Positions 37,395-46,027 of a stretch of 64,000 nt of DNA are shown one piece after another. The notes under the pieces were generated by a model. The model searched no databases, had not been told where the DNA came from, and was given only the letters and a program-made list of their open reading frames with translations. Position 1 is the first letter of the stretch, and each line of letters opens with the position of its first letter. The translations under genes were made by a program, and so were the position numbers. The DNA comes from Pseudomonas xionganensis (GTDB lineage: Bacteria; Pseudomonadota; Gammaproteobacteria; Pseudomonadales; Pseudomonadaceae), in contig NZ_WKJZ01000001.1 in assembly GCF_009763245.1 (NCBI RefSeq), positions 310,001-374,000 on the forward strand. Direction: 5' to 3'.

Positions 37395-38645
37395 TCATAA
37401 CCCCTCCACCCGGGCCCCGGCCAACAGGGCATCGACCCGGGCCTGGAATTGCCGGGTCAGCTGTTCCTTGGCCACGGCCTGGTTCACTTCATAACGCACA
37501 CTGGGGTCGCTCAGGGGCAGCTGACGGTCCTCGCGGGCGCGCACCTGAACGATCTCGAAGGCCCCGTCGATCCACATCGGCAGCGAGGTGGTGCCGGTCT
37601 TCTGCAGCAAGGCGGTCTTGCGCAGAAAGTCCAGGCCCTCGGTGTCGGCGCGGATCTCGCCCAGATCCCCCGGCGGGGTCAGATTCTTGCTGGCTGCGGT
37701 GGAGTGGCGCTGCACCGCTTCGCTGAAATCCAGGCCCTGCTGCAGTTCGGCGTGCACGCGATCCGCCGTGGCCTGATCCGCCAGGCGAATATGCGCCGCC
37801 TCGACGCGGGTGACGTTCTGGAATTGCTGGCGATGACGCTGGTAATAGGCCTCGGCGTCGGCGTCGCTGACCTGGCGGGCCAGGGCGCGCAGGCTCGGGG
37901 TTTCGTGGTGGAAGTCGCTGTGCAGGCCCAGCTGGTGCAGGTACTGATGACGCACCAGCTTGTCCCGCACCAGCTGACGCAGGCCGGCCATCTCGGCCTC
38001 GCTAAAGCCCTGCTGATGCTGCAGCTGATGCCAGAGAAAATCGCGCCAGGCGCGCTGGCGCACCGCTTCGGCCAGGTACTGCAGGTTGCCCTGTTGCAGC
38101 TCCACCTGGCCCTGCACGTTGTCGCCCTGGTACAGCTGCAGCAGGTCGAGCTGGCGCTCGGGGCCGCCGGGGAACTGCCAGTGGATCAGCACCAGGGCCT
38201 TGGCCTGCGCCTGTTGCTGGGGGCTGAGCTGCAGGCTGTCGAGCACCACCCCCTGCTGCGGCGCGGCGAGAATCGCGCGCAGCTGCTGGCTGCTCAGGGG
38301 CTGAGGCTGGCGCAGATAGGGGCGCACATCCTGGGCGAACTGGCGGCCGTAAACCTGTTCGATCAGGTTGGCCGCCTCCACCTCCACTAGGGCGTCCAGC
38401 TCGCGGCGATACCTGTCCTGCAACTCGCTTTCCACCTCACGGGCCAGCAGGTGGTTCTCCGCCAGACCCAGACGCAGGCGGCGCAGGTCGGTATTGAACT
38501 TGACCCGGGTCATGGCCTGCTCCAGCAGGGCCACGCTCTTGCCGGGCAGGCGTTGCTCGTTGATGCGCAAGTCCTGGGCGGCCAGGGCCGACAGGCAGAT
38601 GCCGGTCAGCCCCAGTGCCAGCAGGGCGCTGTTCAGGCGCCGCAC
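37395..38645 (-). CDS. Exported parvulin-type peptidyl-prolyl isomerase
   Basis: A 416-residue periplasmic foldase with a signal peptide (RRLNSALLALGLTGICLSALAA). A long helical chaperone-like N-terminal region (about 25-260) precedes a parvulin/rotamase domain (about 265-390) with VTRVEAAHIRLAD, GLDFSEAVQRHSTAASKNLTPPGDLGEI and LPMWIDGAFEIVQVRARED. The start is GTG, immediately after the phospholipase TAA, so translation is coupled. Coupling to a secreted phospholipase gene suggests a dedicated folding or export factor, as seen for some Pseudomonas lipases; SurA/PrsA-like general function is the alternative. Confidence 0.85.
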   Translation of the reverse strand: MRRLNSALLALGLTGICLSALAAQDLRINEQRLPGKSVALLEQAMTRVKFNTDLRRLRLGLAENHLLAREVESELQDRYRRELDALVEVEAANLIEQVYGRQFAQDVRPYLRQPQPLSSQQLRAILAAPQQGVVLDSLQLSPQQQAQAKALVLIHWQFPGGPERQLDLLQLYQGDNVQGQVELQQGNLQYLAEAVRQRAWRDFLWHQLQHQQGFSEAEMAGLRQLVRDKLVRHQYLHQLGLHSDFHHETPSLRALARQVSDADAEAYYQRHRQQFQNVTRVEAAHIRLADQATADRVHAELQQGLDFSEAVQRHSTAASKNLTPPGDLGEIRADTEGLDFLRKTALLQKTGTTSLPMWIDGAFEIVQVRAREDRQLPLSDPSVRYEVNQAVAKEQLTRQFQARVDALLAGARVEGL

Positions 38646-39635
38646 TTACAGGCCACCCTGGCCGTGGAAGTTGTTGGCGCCCTTGGTCAGCACCGCCACG
38701 GTCAGGGCGATGGACTCGGGGATCAGCTCCTGGGCCACCCGCAGGCGGGTGCTGTAGCTGGTGTCGTACAGCGGTTCGGGGCGCTGGTAGGCGATCTGGG
38801 CGGTCTGGGTGATCAGATCGCGGATCGGCCGCTGCGGGTCGTAGCTGCCGACCCGGCTGGCGACCTTGCTCAGGTCGTTGAGGCCTTCGCGGAAGTAGTG
38901 GTCGTCCACCCAGCCTTCCCAACCGGAATGGCCGTTGCCGGAGGTGACCCAGGCATGGTGCGGCTGGGCCACATCGCCGGTGGCGTGCAGGGCATAGCCG
39001 ATGGTCTGCAGCGACGGGGCGTTCTTGAACTGATCGAACCAGTACTTGGCCAGGTTGTCGATGGGCTGGAAGGCGGCGGTCTGGAAATCACCGTAATGGG
39101 TCTGCCAGTTGGAGTAAGTGCCCTGGCGGTAGTGCGCCTCGGTGGTGTCGAAATCGCTCTTCTTCAGCTCGCGGTTGTACAGGTAGACCATGGCGTACCA
39201 GTCCACGTCGCCGCTCCAGCTGCCGTCCACCTTGCGGTAGCGGTAGTCGTAGCCGCCGTGGTCGTTGCCATGGGCGTCGCCCTGGCGACCCATGTTGATA
39301 AAGTGCCAGTAGGAGGTGTAGTTGACGATGGAGGCCGCCGCGCCATACACCGGCGCGTGTTCGTAACCGACCCACCAGCCACCCAGGCGGGTGTCCTTGA
39401 AGTCGTCGACGTCATAGGCGGCCTGGCCGAGGATTTCCCCGGCGCGGGCCTCGCTGCCGGCCGCGCCGACGTAGAACTGGTAGGCACGCTTCATCTCGGC
39501 CGTGGCGTGGGCCGAGTTCATAAAGCCCAGGGCGTCCTTGACGATATTCTTGTGGGTGGGTTGCGACCAGGCGCTGGCCTGGCTGGCGGCAAAGGACAGG
39601 CCTAGACCAATGGCCAGAGTGCTAAGGGTTTTCAT
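38646..39635 (-). CDS. Secreted zinc-dependent phospholipase C
   Basis: A 329-residue exported enzyme of the zinc-dependent phospholipase C/S1-P1 nuclease fold. The signal peptide ends ASQASA, so the mature protein starts WSQPTHKN; an N-terminal Trp is a zinc ligand in Bacillus cereus PLC. Further ligand candidates are the His in PTHKNIVKDAL, YDVDDFKD, SYWHFINMGR and HATGDVAQPHHAW. This enzyme class hydrolyses phosphatidylcholine and similar lipids outside the cell. The ATG at 39635 gives the signal peptide; a longer in-frame start at 39704 is rejected. The foldase gene follows with no gap. Confidence 0.85.
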   Translation of the reverse strand: MKTLSTLAIGLGLSFAASQASAWSQPTHKNIVKDALGFMNSAHATAEMKRAYQFYVGAAGSEARAGEILGQAAYDVDDFKDTRLGGWWVGYEHAPVYGAAASIVNYTSYWHFINMGRQGDAHGNDHGGYDYRYRKVDGSWSGDVDWYAMVYLYNRELKKSDFDTTEAHYRQGTYSNWQTHYGDFQTAAFQPIDNLAKYWFDQFKNAPSLQTIGYALHATGDVAQPHHAWVTSGNGHSGWEGWVDDHYFREGLNDLSKVASRVGSYDPQRPIRDLITQTAQIAYQRPEPLYDTSYSTRLRVAQELIPESIALTVAVLTKGANNFHGQGGL

Positions 39636-39787
39636 AGGGGCAGGCGCTCTTTTGTTGTTGGAGTTGAGCATTACTAGCGAGAGTTGATGGCAAAACTGTT
39701 GCAACTTCGCCCATCAACTAAAGCGCACTGCCCATCCAGCCCACCACCCAACCAAGGTTTGGTGGTATAGACCAAGTCGATGCCTGC

Positions 39788-41434
39788 CTATTCATCCCCT
39801 CCCTGCTCAGGGTGCAACGCCCCGGTCTCACCGCTTTCCAGCACCACATAGGCACTGGAACAGAACAGCGAGTTGAGCCTCTGCATATCACCGATCAGTT
39901 CCATATGCAGGGCGCTGGTTTCGATGCTCTGCACCACCTGACGATGCAAGCGGCCGACGTGGGCGTGGGCCAGGCGCCGCTCCTGGGCGCGGAAGCGGCG
40001 CTTCTCGCGCAGCAACTGACGCGCGCTCTCGGCATCACCGGAGAGCAGGACGTTGAGCCCCAGGCGCAGATTGGCCATCAGCTGGGCATGCAGACCGGCC
40101 AGTTCCTCCAGGCCGCTGTCGGAAAACCCGTGGCGCTGCGCGGTCTTCTGATCCTGCACCTTGCCAAGCATGCGCTCGATAATGCCGCCGGCCCGCTCCA
40201 GGTTCACCGCCCACTCAAGCACCTCGGCCCAGCGCCGACTGTCCCGTTCGCTCAGGGCGTCACGCGAGACCTGGGCCAGGTACAGTTTGACCGCGCTATA
40301 GAGGGCATCGACATCATCATCCAGGCGACGCAGTTCCTTGCTCAGGGCCGGCTGATTGCTACGCAGCACCTCCAGCAGATGGTGCAACATGGTTTCCACC
40401 AGATCGCCAATGCGCAGGGTCTCGCGCACCGCATTGGCCAGGGCCAGGCTCGGCGTGTCCAGTGCCGTGCGGTCCAGATGGCGCGGACGGGCCACACCGC
40501 TGACATCCGGACGATCCGGCAGCAACCAGTTGCAGAAGCGCGCCATCAGTCCCACCGTCGGCAGCATCAGCACACAACGCAGGGTGTTGTAGAGCAGGTG
40601 AAAGAAGATCACCAGTTCGGCCGGGCGCCAGTTCAGCTCATCCAGCCAGTTCACCAGCGGGTTCAGCACGGGCATCACCAGCAACAGGCCGATCACCTTG
40701 TACAGCAGGCTGCCCAACGCCACGCGGCGCCCGGCCGGGGTTTGCAGGCTGCTGGTGAGAAAGGCCAGCACGCCGCTGCCGATATTGGCGCCGATCACCA
40801 GGCCGATGGCCACCGGCAGGCTGAGCAGGCCGGCGCCGGTGAGGGTCGCGGTAAGCAGCACGGCGGCCAGGCTGGAGTAGGAAATCAGGGCGAAGAGGGC
40901 GCCGACCAGGGCATCGAGCAGCAGGTCGCCGGTCAGCGAGGCGAACAGTACGCGGATGCCGCGGGCTTCGGTGATCGGCGTGGCGGCGGCGACGATCAGC
41001 TCCAGGGCCAGCAGCATCAGGCCCAGGCCGATGGCCACCCGCCCCAGCTGACCGGCCCGGGTCTGCCGCCGGGAGAGAAAGAAGATCACCCCGAGAAAGA
41101 TCAGCAATGGGCTCAACCAGTGCAGGTCGAGGGTCAACACCCGGGCCATCAGGGCGGTGCCGACATCGGCGCCGAGCATGATCGCCAGCCCCGGGGTCAG
41201 GGCCATCAGCCCCTGGGCGACAAAGGAGGTCACCAGCAATGCGGTGGCATTGCTGCTCTGCACCAGTGCGGTGACACCGATTCCGGCGGCAAAGGCCAGC
41301 GGGCGCTTGCTGACGTTGTGGCTAAGCACCTTGCGCAGGTGCGAACCGTAGACCCGCAGGATGCCGGTGCGGACGATATGGGTGCCCCAGATCAGCAGGG
41401 CGATGGCCGAGAGCAGATTGAGCAGGGTGAGCAT
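39788..41434 (-). CDS. Na/Pi cotransporter family protein
   Basis: A 548-residue inner-membrane protein of the PNaS family. It has duplicated Na+/phosphate core repeats with QSS motifs (VTALVQSSNATALLVTSFVAQG; FALISYSSLAAVLLTATLTGAGL), about nine membrane segments to residue 310, and a C-terminal PhoU-like helical domain (RETLRIGDLVETMLHHLLEVL, LRRLDDDVDALYSAVKLYLAQVS, RWAEVLEWAVNLERAGGIIERML). It probably moves phosphate with Na+ and is gated by the PhoU-like part. The ATG at 41434 is preferred over a GTG at 41440 because GGGAGG is correctly spaced to it. Confidence 0.92.
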   Translation of the reverse strand: MLTLLNLLSAIALLIWGTHIVRTGILRVYGSHLRKVLSHNVSKRPLAFAAGIGVTALVQSSNATALLVTSFVAQGLMALTPGLAIMLGADVGTALMARVLTLDLHWLSPLLIFLGVIFFLSRRQTRAGQLGRVAIGLGLMLLALELIVAAATPITEARGIRVLFASLTGDLLLDALVGALFALISYSSLAAVLLTATLTGAGLLSLPVAIGLVIGANIGSGVLAFLTSSLQTPAGRRVALGSLLYKVIGLLLVMPVLNPLVNWLDELNWRPAELVIFFHLLYNTLRCVLMLPTVGLMARFCNWLLPDRPDVSGVARPRHLDRTALDTPSLALANAVRETLRIGDLVETMLHHLLEVLRSNQPALSKELRRLDDDVDALYSAVKLYLAQVSRDALSERDSRRWAEVLEWAVNLERAGGIIERMLGKVQDQKTAQRHGFSDSGLEELAGLHAQLMANLRLGLNVLLSGDAESARQLLREKRRFRAQERRLAHAHVGRLHRQVVQSIETSALHMELIGDMQRLNSLFCSSAYVVLESGETGALHPEQGGDE

Positions 41435-41529
41435 ATCCACAGCCTCCCTGGCGGCAGGCGGTGGTTATCAGAAATTTTTCCGCCTCTGTATGAGCTATAG
41501 GCCGCGAATCGGCAGGCCGCCAGTGCCAA

Positions 41530-42651
41530 TCAGAAATCGCGCAACACCTTCTGCTCGCTGTCCTCGGCGGAAAAGCCCCGTTCCAGACGCACCTTGAGGC
41601 TCAGGTCGGTGCGCGAATCGGCGAACTTCAACGCCTCAGTCATCGAGATACGCCCAGCCTCCAGCAGCTGATAGAGGTGCTGGTCGAAAGTCTGCAAACC
41701 CTGCTCCAGCGCCCGCGCCGTGGCCTCGCGCAGATCGCTGAGCTGGTCACGCTGGATCAGGTCGCGGATATAGGGCGTACCCAGCATCAGTTCGATGGCG
41801 GCCACGCGCTTCTGGCTCACCCCCGGCACCAGGCGCTGACCGATCACCGCCAACAGGTTCTGCGCCAGATCAGCCAGCACCTGCTTGCGGGCCTCGTCGG
41901 GAAAGAAGCGCACGATACGCTCGATGGCATGGCTGCTGCTGGTGGCATGCAGGGTGGCCAGGCACAGGTGGCCGGTTTCGGCATAGTGCAGGGCGTGCTG
42001 CATGGTCTCGGCATCACGGATCTCGCCGAGCATGATCACGTCCGGCGCCTCACGCAGCACGTTGCGCAGGGCATCGTTGAAACTGTGGGTGTCCAGGCCC
42101 ACCTCACGCTGGTCGATGATCGACTTCTGGTGGCTGTGCAGGAACTCGATGGGGTCTTCGATGCAGACGATATGCCCGCCCTTGTGGCGGTTACGAAAAT
42201 CCAGCATGGCCGCCAGGGTGGTGGACTTGCCGGAGCCCGCGGCGCCCACCACCAGCACCAGGCCACGATCCTGCATGCTGAGTTTCTCCAGCAACTTGGG
42301 CAGGCCCAGGGTGGCAAAGTCGGGGATGCGCGTGGTGATCAGGCGCACCACCATGGCCACCTCGCCACGCTGGTAATAGATATTCACGCGAAACCGCCCG
42401 GCGGCCTGCATGCTCACCGCCAGGTTCATCTCCAGATCGCGCTCGAAATCCATGATCTGCTTCTGGTTCATCAGCTGGTAGGCCAGGCGTTGCACCTCGC
42501 CCTGCTTGAGCACCCGCCCATCCAGGGCCTGGCTGATGCCTTCCAGCTTGATATGCACCGGCGCGCCGACGCTGAAAAACAGATCCGAGCCGCCTTTTTC
42601 ATACAGCGCCTGCAGATAGGGAAAAACATCCAGTTGATTGCTGTCCGCCAT
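41530..42651 (-). CDS. PilT/PilU-family type IV pilus ATPase
   Basis: A 373-residue cytosolic hexameric ATPase of the retraction type. It has an N-terminal PAS-like domain (DLFFSVGAPVHIKLEG), Walker A GAAGSGKST near 136-144, an Asp box (VCIEDPIEFLH), Walker B VIMLGEIRDAETM near 200 and a His box (TGHLCLATLHA). The C-terminal tail (LKVRLERGFSAEDSEQKVLRDF) and size are nearer PilU than PilT. No other pilus gene is adjacent, so it is either PilU separated from pilT or an additional paralogue. It is divergent from recC with 115 bases between. Confidence 0.9.
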   Translation of the reverse strand: MADSNQLDVFPYLQALYEKGGSDLFFSVGAPVHIKLEGISQALDGRVLKQGEVQRLAYQLMNQKQIMDFERDLEMNLAVSMQAAGRFRVNIYYQRGEVAMVVRLITTRIPDFATLGLPKLLEKLSMQDRGLVLVVGAAGSGKSTTLAAMLDFRNRHKGGHIVCIEDPIEFLHSHQKSIIDQREVGLDTHSFNDALRNVLREAPDVIMLGEIRDAETMQHALHYAETGHLCLATLHATSSSHAIERIVRFFPDEARKQVLADLAQNLLAVIGQRLVPGVSQKRVAAIELMLGTPYIRDLIQRDQLSDLREATARALEQGLQTFDQHLYQLLEAGRISMTEALKFADSRTDLSLKVRLERGFSAEDSEQKVLRDF

Positions 42652-42766
42652 GATTTCGCTCGCGTGTTCTGTCTGCCGATTGAGCCTAGCAGCTGCTGTA
42701 CGACACAGGCTGTCGTACTAAAGCCGCATGCTAACCTAGCACCTCGCACAGGACGCTCTACTGACC

Positions 42767-45700
42767 ATGCTCAATCTTTATCACGCCCCCGACCTGGAAA
42801 CCCTCGGTGAGCTGGCCACCCGCCTGCTCGCCACCCCCATGCATGACCCCTTCGCCCCGGCCCTGGTAGTGGTGCCGAGCCAGGGCATGGGGCGCTGGCT
42901 GACCCTGGAGCTGGCGCGCAAGCAGGGCATCGCCATGCAGCTGGAGGTGCAGCTGCCGGCCAGGTTTGTCTGGGATCTCTCGCGCCTGTGCCTGGGGCAA
43001 CTGCCGGAGCAGTCGGCGTTCAGTCCCAGCAGTTTGAGCTGGCGCCTGTATGACTGGCTGTGCGAGCCCGCTCACCTGAGTGAGGCACCGCGCCTGGCGC
43101 ATTACCTGGACGGTGGTGATGAACGCCGAAGGCTGTCACTGGCCGTGAAGATCGCCGACGTATTCGACCAATACCTGCTGTATCGCGACGACTGGCTGGC
43201 CGCCTGGGAACGCAACCAGCTGCTCGACCTCGGCCCGGACGAGGCCTGGCAGGCGCTGCTCTGGCGTGAACTGACCAAAGACGGCCACCCGCACCGCGCG
43301 CGCCTGCTGGAAGAACTGCTCACCCGCCTGTATGACGCCACGCCCATCGCCGGGCTGCCCGAGCGCTTGCTGGTGTTCGGCATCAGCTCGCTGCCGCCGC
43401 ACCATATGCGCGTGCTGGAAGGCCTGGCGCGGCACACCCAGGTGATCATCTTCGCCCTCAACCCCTGCCGCGAGGCCTGGGGCGAGATTCGCGATATTCG
43501 TGAGTTAGCCAGGCAGCCTGAACTCAGTCCGGACGATTGGTATCTGGATGTCGGCCACCCGTTATTGGCGAGCCTGGGTAAGCAGGGCCGCGACTTTTTC
43601 GACAGTCTGTTCAGCCTGGCGTCCAGCGAGGGCAGCCAGGAAATCGGCCTGTATTCCGAAGATGAAGACCTGCATGACGCCAGTCTGCTGCAGGCGCTGC
43701 AGAACGACATCCTGCGCCTGCGTACCCGCAGCGCCGACGAGCGTTTGCTGCTGCGCGAGGACGACCGCTCGCTGGAGCTGCACGTTGCTCACTCGCCGCT
43801 GCGCGAGGTGGAAATCCTGCATGACCAGCTGCTCGCCCGCTTTGCCGCCGAACCCGCGCTGACCCCGGACCAGGTGGTGGTGCTGACCCCGGATATCGAG
43901 CGTTACGCGCCCTATATCGAAGCGGTGTTTGCGCCGCGCGAAGGCGTACCACGGATTCCCTTTAGCCTGGCCGACCGCAGCCTGCGTGCAGAAATCCCCC
44001 TGATCGAAGCCTTTCTCAACCTGCTGGCGCTGCCGGACAGCCGCTTTGCCGCCGAGGAAATACTCACCTGGCTGGAGCAGCCGGCCATCGCCACTCGCGC
44101 CGGTATCGAAGCAGAAGACCTACCCCTGCTGCGCGACTGGCTGCGCGACGCCGGGGTGCGCTGGGGCCGCGATGAAAGCCACCGCGCGCAGCTGGGCCTG
44201 CCGGCAGACGCCGCCTTTACCTGGCGTCAGGGCCTGGATCGCCTGCTGCTGGGCTTTGCCGCACCGCCGCAACTGGCTGGCCAGGCCGCGCCACTGCTGG
44301 GCGATAGCTGGCCGCTGGATGCGCTGGAAGGGGGCCGCGCCCAGCTACTCGGGCGCCTGGCCGGTTTTGTCGAGCGCCTGGCCGCCCTGGCCCAGAGCCT
44401 GCAAAAGCCGCGATCATTGGCCGAGTGGGCGGACAGCCTGCAAGGGCTGATCGACCTGCTGTTCGATGAGCGCGAGGCCGGCGACACCCTGTTGCTGCTG
44501 TCCAAGGCCTGTGCGGCGCTTAAGGAACAGGCGCAGGCGTCCGGGATCGAGCGACCAATCGAGCTGGCGCTGATCCGTCAGCAACTGACCAGCGCATTGG
44601 AGCAGGGCAGTGCGGCCTCGGGTTTTCTCACCGGCGCGGTGACCTTCTGCACCATGGTGCCGATGCGCAGCCTGCCGTTTCGCCTGGTCTGCCTGCTCGG
44701 CCTGGACGACGGCGCGTTGCCACGGCGTACCCCAGCCGCCGGTTTCGACCTGATCAGCCAGAAGCCCCGGCGTGGCGACCGCGCGCGGCGTCTGGATGAC
44801 CGTTACCTGCTGCTGGAAACCCTGCTCTCGGCCCGTGGCGGCCTATACCTCAGCTACGTCGGCCGCGATCCGCGCAGCAATGCCGAGCTGCCGCCTTCGG
44901 TGTTGGTCAGCGAATTGCTGGATGTGGTCGACCTGACGGCTATCGCGCCTTACGCAGAGCACAAAGCCAGCGCTTACATCACCCACCATCATCCACTGCA
45001 GCCCTTCGCCCCCGGCAACTTCGCAGGCAACCGGCAGGCCGGCTTTGCCGCGCCCTGGTTCCGCGCGGCGCAGCGCCTAAGCCAGGCGGTGGAGCCGCCG
45101 CAGCCCTTTGCCAGCCGCCTTGAAGAGCCGGATGCGGACTGGTTGACCATCGAACCCAGTCAGCTGATCCACTGTTTTAAACACCCGGCGCGCTACCTGC
45201 TGGAACAGCGCCTCGGCCTGCGCCTGGCGCAGACAGAAGAAACCCTGGCTGGCGACGAGCCCTTTAGCGTCGAGTGGACCAGCCAGCACGGCCTGCGCCA
45301 GCTGGCCTTGCAGGCCATCGAAAACGGCTGGAGCGAGCGCCAGGAGCGCGCCGTGGCCGCCGCCTCCGGCTGGCTGCCTGTGGGCGAGCTGGGTCAGGCG
45401 CATTGGGGGCAGATACGCGGGCCGATCCGCGCCTTCGCCCCGACCCTGTTCGACGAACGCCCGGAGGATGCGCCGCAGCCGCTGCTGGTGGACCTGGAAC
45501 TGGCCGGCGTACGCATCCATGGCTGGTTGGATGGGGTGACCAGCGCCGGCCTGTTCGACTACCGCCTGCGCGACCTGGGGGCCTGGGAGCTCGCGCCGTT
45601 CTGGCTGCGTCATCTGCTGCTTAACTGCGCCGCCACGCCTGGTATCAATCGCGACAGCCGACTGCTCTCGCCGAAAAGCGAGTGGCGGCTGGGACCGCTG

Positions 45701-46027
45701 GCCGATGCCCGAGGGCTGCTGTTGCCCTGGCTGGAGGCGTACAAAAGCGCCCTGTGCGAGCCGCTGCCGTTGTTCGCCAAGTGCAGCCACGGTTTTGCCC
45801 GCAAGTGGCGCAACCCTGGGCGCAAGGAGCCGCTTGACGCCGCCCGCAGCGAAGCGCGGGTGATGTGGCAAGGCAATGACTATATGACCGGCGAAGGCCA
45901 GGACCCCTGGAATGCCCTGGCCTTCCGTGACCGTGAGCCGCTGGATGAACGCTTTGAAGCGCTGGCCGAACAGCTTTACGGCCCAGCGCTGGATGCCCTG
46001 CAAGGCAGTGACGAGGACGAAGCATGA
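42767..46027 (+). CDS. recC: Exodeoxyribonuclease V gamma subunit
   Basis: A 1086-residue RecC, the subunit of the RecBCD helicase-nuclease that splits the duplex and scans for Chi. The start LNLYHAPDLETLGELATRLLATP and the following VVVPSQGMGRWLTLELARKQGIAMQLEVQLPARFVWDL are RecC-specific. Later blocks are EVEILHDQLLARF, VVVLTPDIERYAPYIEAVFAP, VTFCTMVPMRSLPFRLVCLLGLDDGALPR and LGLRL. Walker motifs are degenerate as in other RecC proteins, which are inactive helicase relatives. The stop overlaps the recB start (ATGA at 46024-46027). Confidence 0.97.
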   Translation: MLNLYHAPDLETLGELATRLLATPMHDPFAPALVVVPSQGMGRWLTLELARKQGIAMQLEVQLPARFVWDLSRLCLGQLPEQSAFSPSSLSWRLYDWLCEPAHLSEAPRLAHYLDGGDERRRLSLAVKIADVFDQYLLYRDDWLAAWERNQLLDLGPDEAWQALLWRELTKDGHPHRARLLEELLTRLYDATPIAGLPERLLVFGISSLPPHHMRVLEGLARHTQVIIFALNPCREAWGEIRDIRELARQPELSPDDWYLDVGHPLLASLGKQGRDFFDSLFSLASSEGSQEIGLYSEDEDLHDASLLQALQNDILRLRTRSADERLLLREDDRSLELHVAHSPLREVEILHDQLLARFAAEPALTPDQVVVLTPDIERYAPYIEAVFAPREGVPRIPFSLADRSLRAEIPLIEAFLNLLALPDSRFAAEEILTWLEQPAIATRAGIEAEDLPLLRDWLRDAGVRWGRDESHRAQLGLPADAAFTWRQGLDRLLLGFAAPPQLAGQAAPLLGDSWPLDALEGGRAQLLGRLAGFVERLAALAQSLQKPRSLAEWADSLQGLIDLLFDEREAGDTLLLLSKACAALKEQAQASGIERPIELALIRQQLTSALEQGSAASGFLTGAVTFCTMVPMRSLPFRLVCLLGLDDGALPRRTPAAGFDLISQKPRRGDRARRLDDRYLLLETLLSARGGLYLSYVGRDPRSNAELPPSVLVSELLDVVDLTAIAPYAEHKASAYITHHHPLQPFAPGNFAGNRQAGFAAPWFRAAQRLSQAVEPPQPFASRLEEPDADWLTIEPSQLIHCFKHPARYLLEQRLGLRLAQTEETLAGDEPFSVEWTSQHGLRQLALQAIENGWSERQERAVAAASGWLPVGELGQAHWGQIRGPIRAFAPTLFDERPEDAPQPLLVDLELAGVRIHGWLDGVTSAGLFDYRLRDLGAWELAPFWLRHLLLNCAATPGINRDSRLLSPKSEWRLGPLADARGLLLPWLEAYKSALCEPLPLFAKCSHGFARKWRNPGRKEPLDAARSEARVMWQGNDYMTGEGQDPWNALAFRDREPLDERFEALAEQLYGPALDALQGSDEDEA

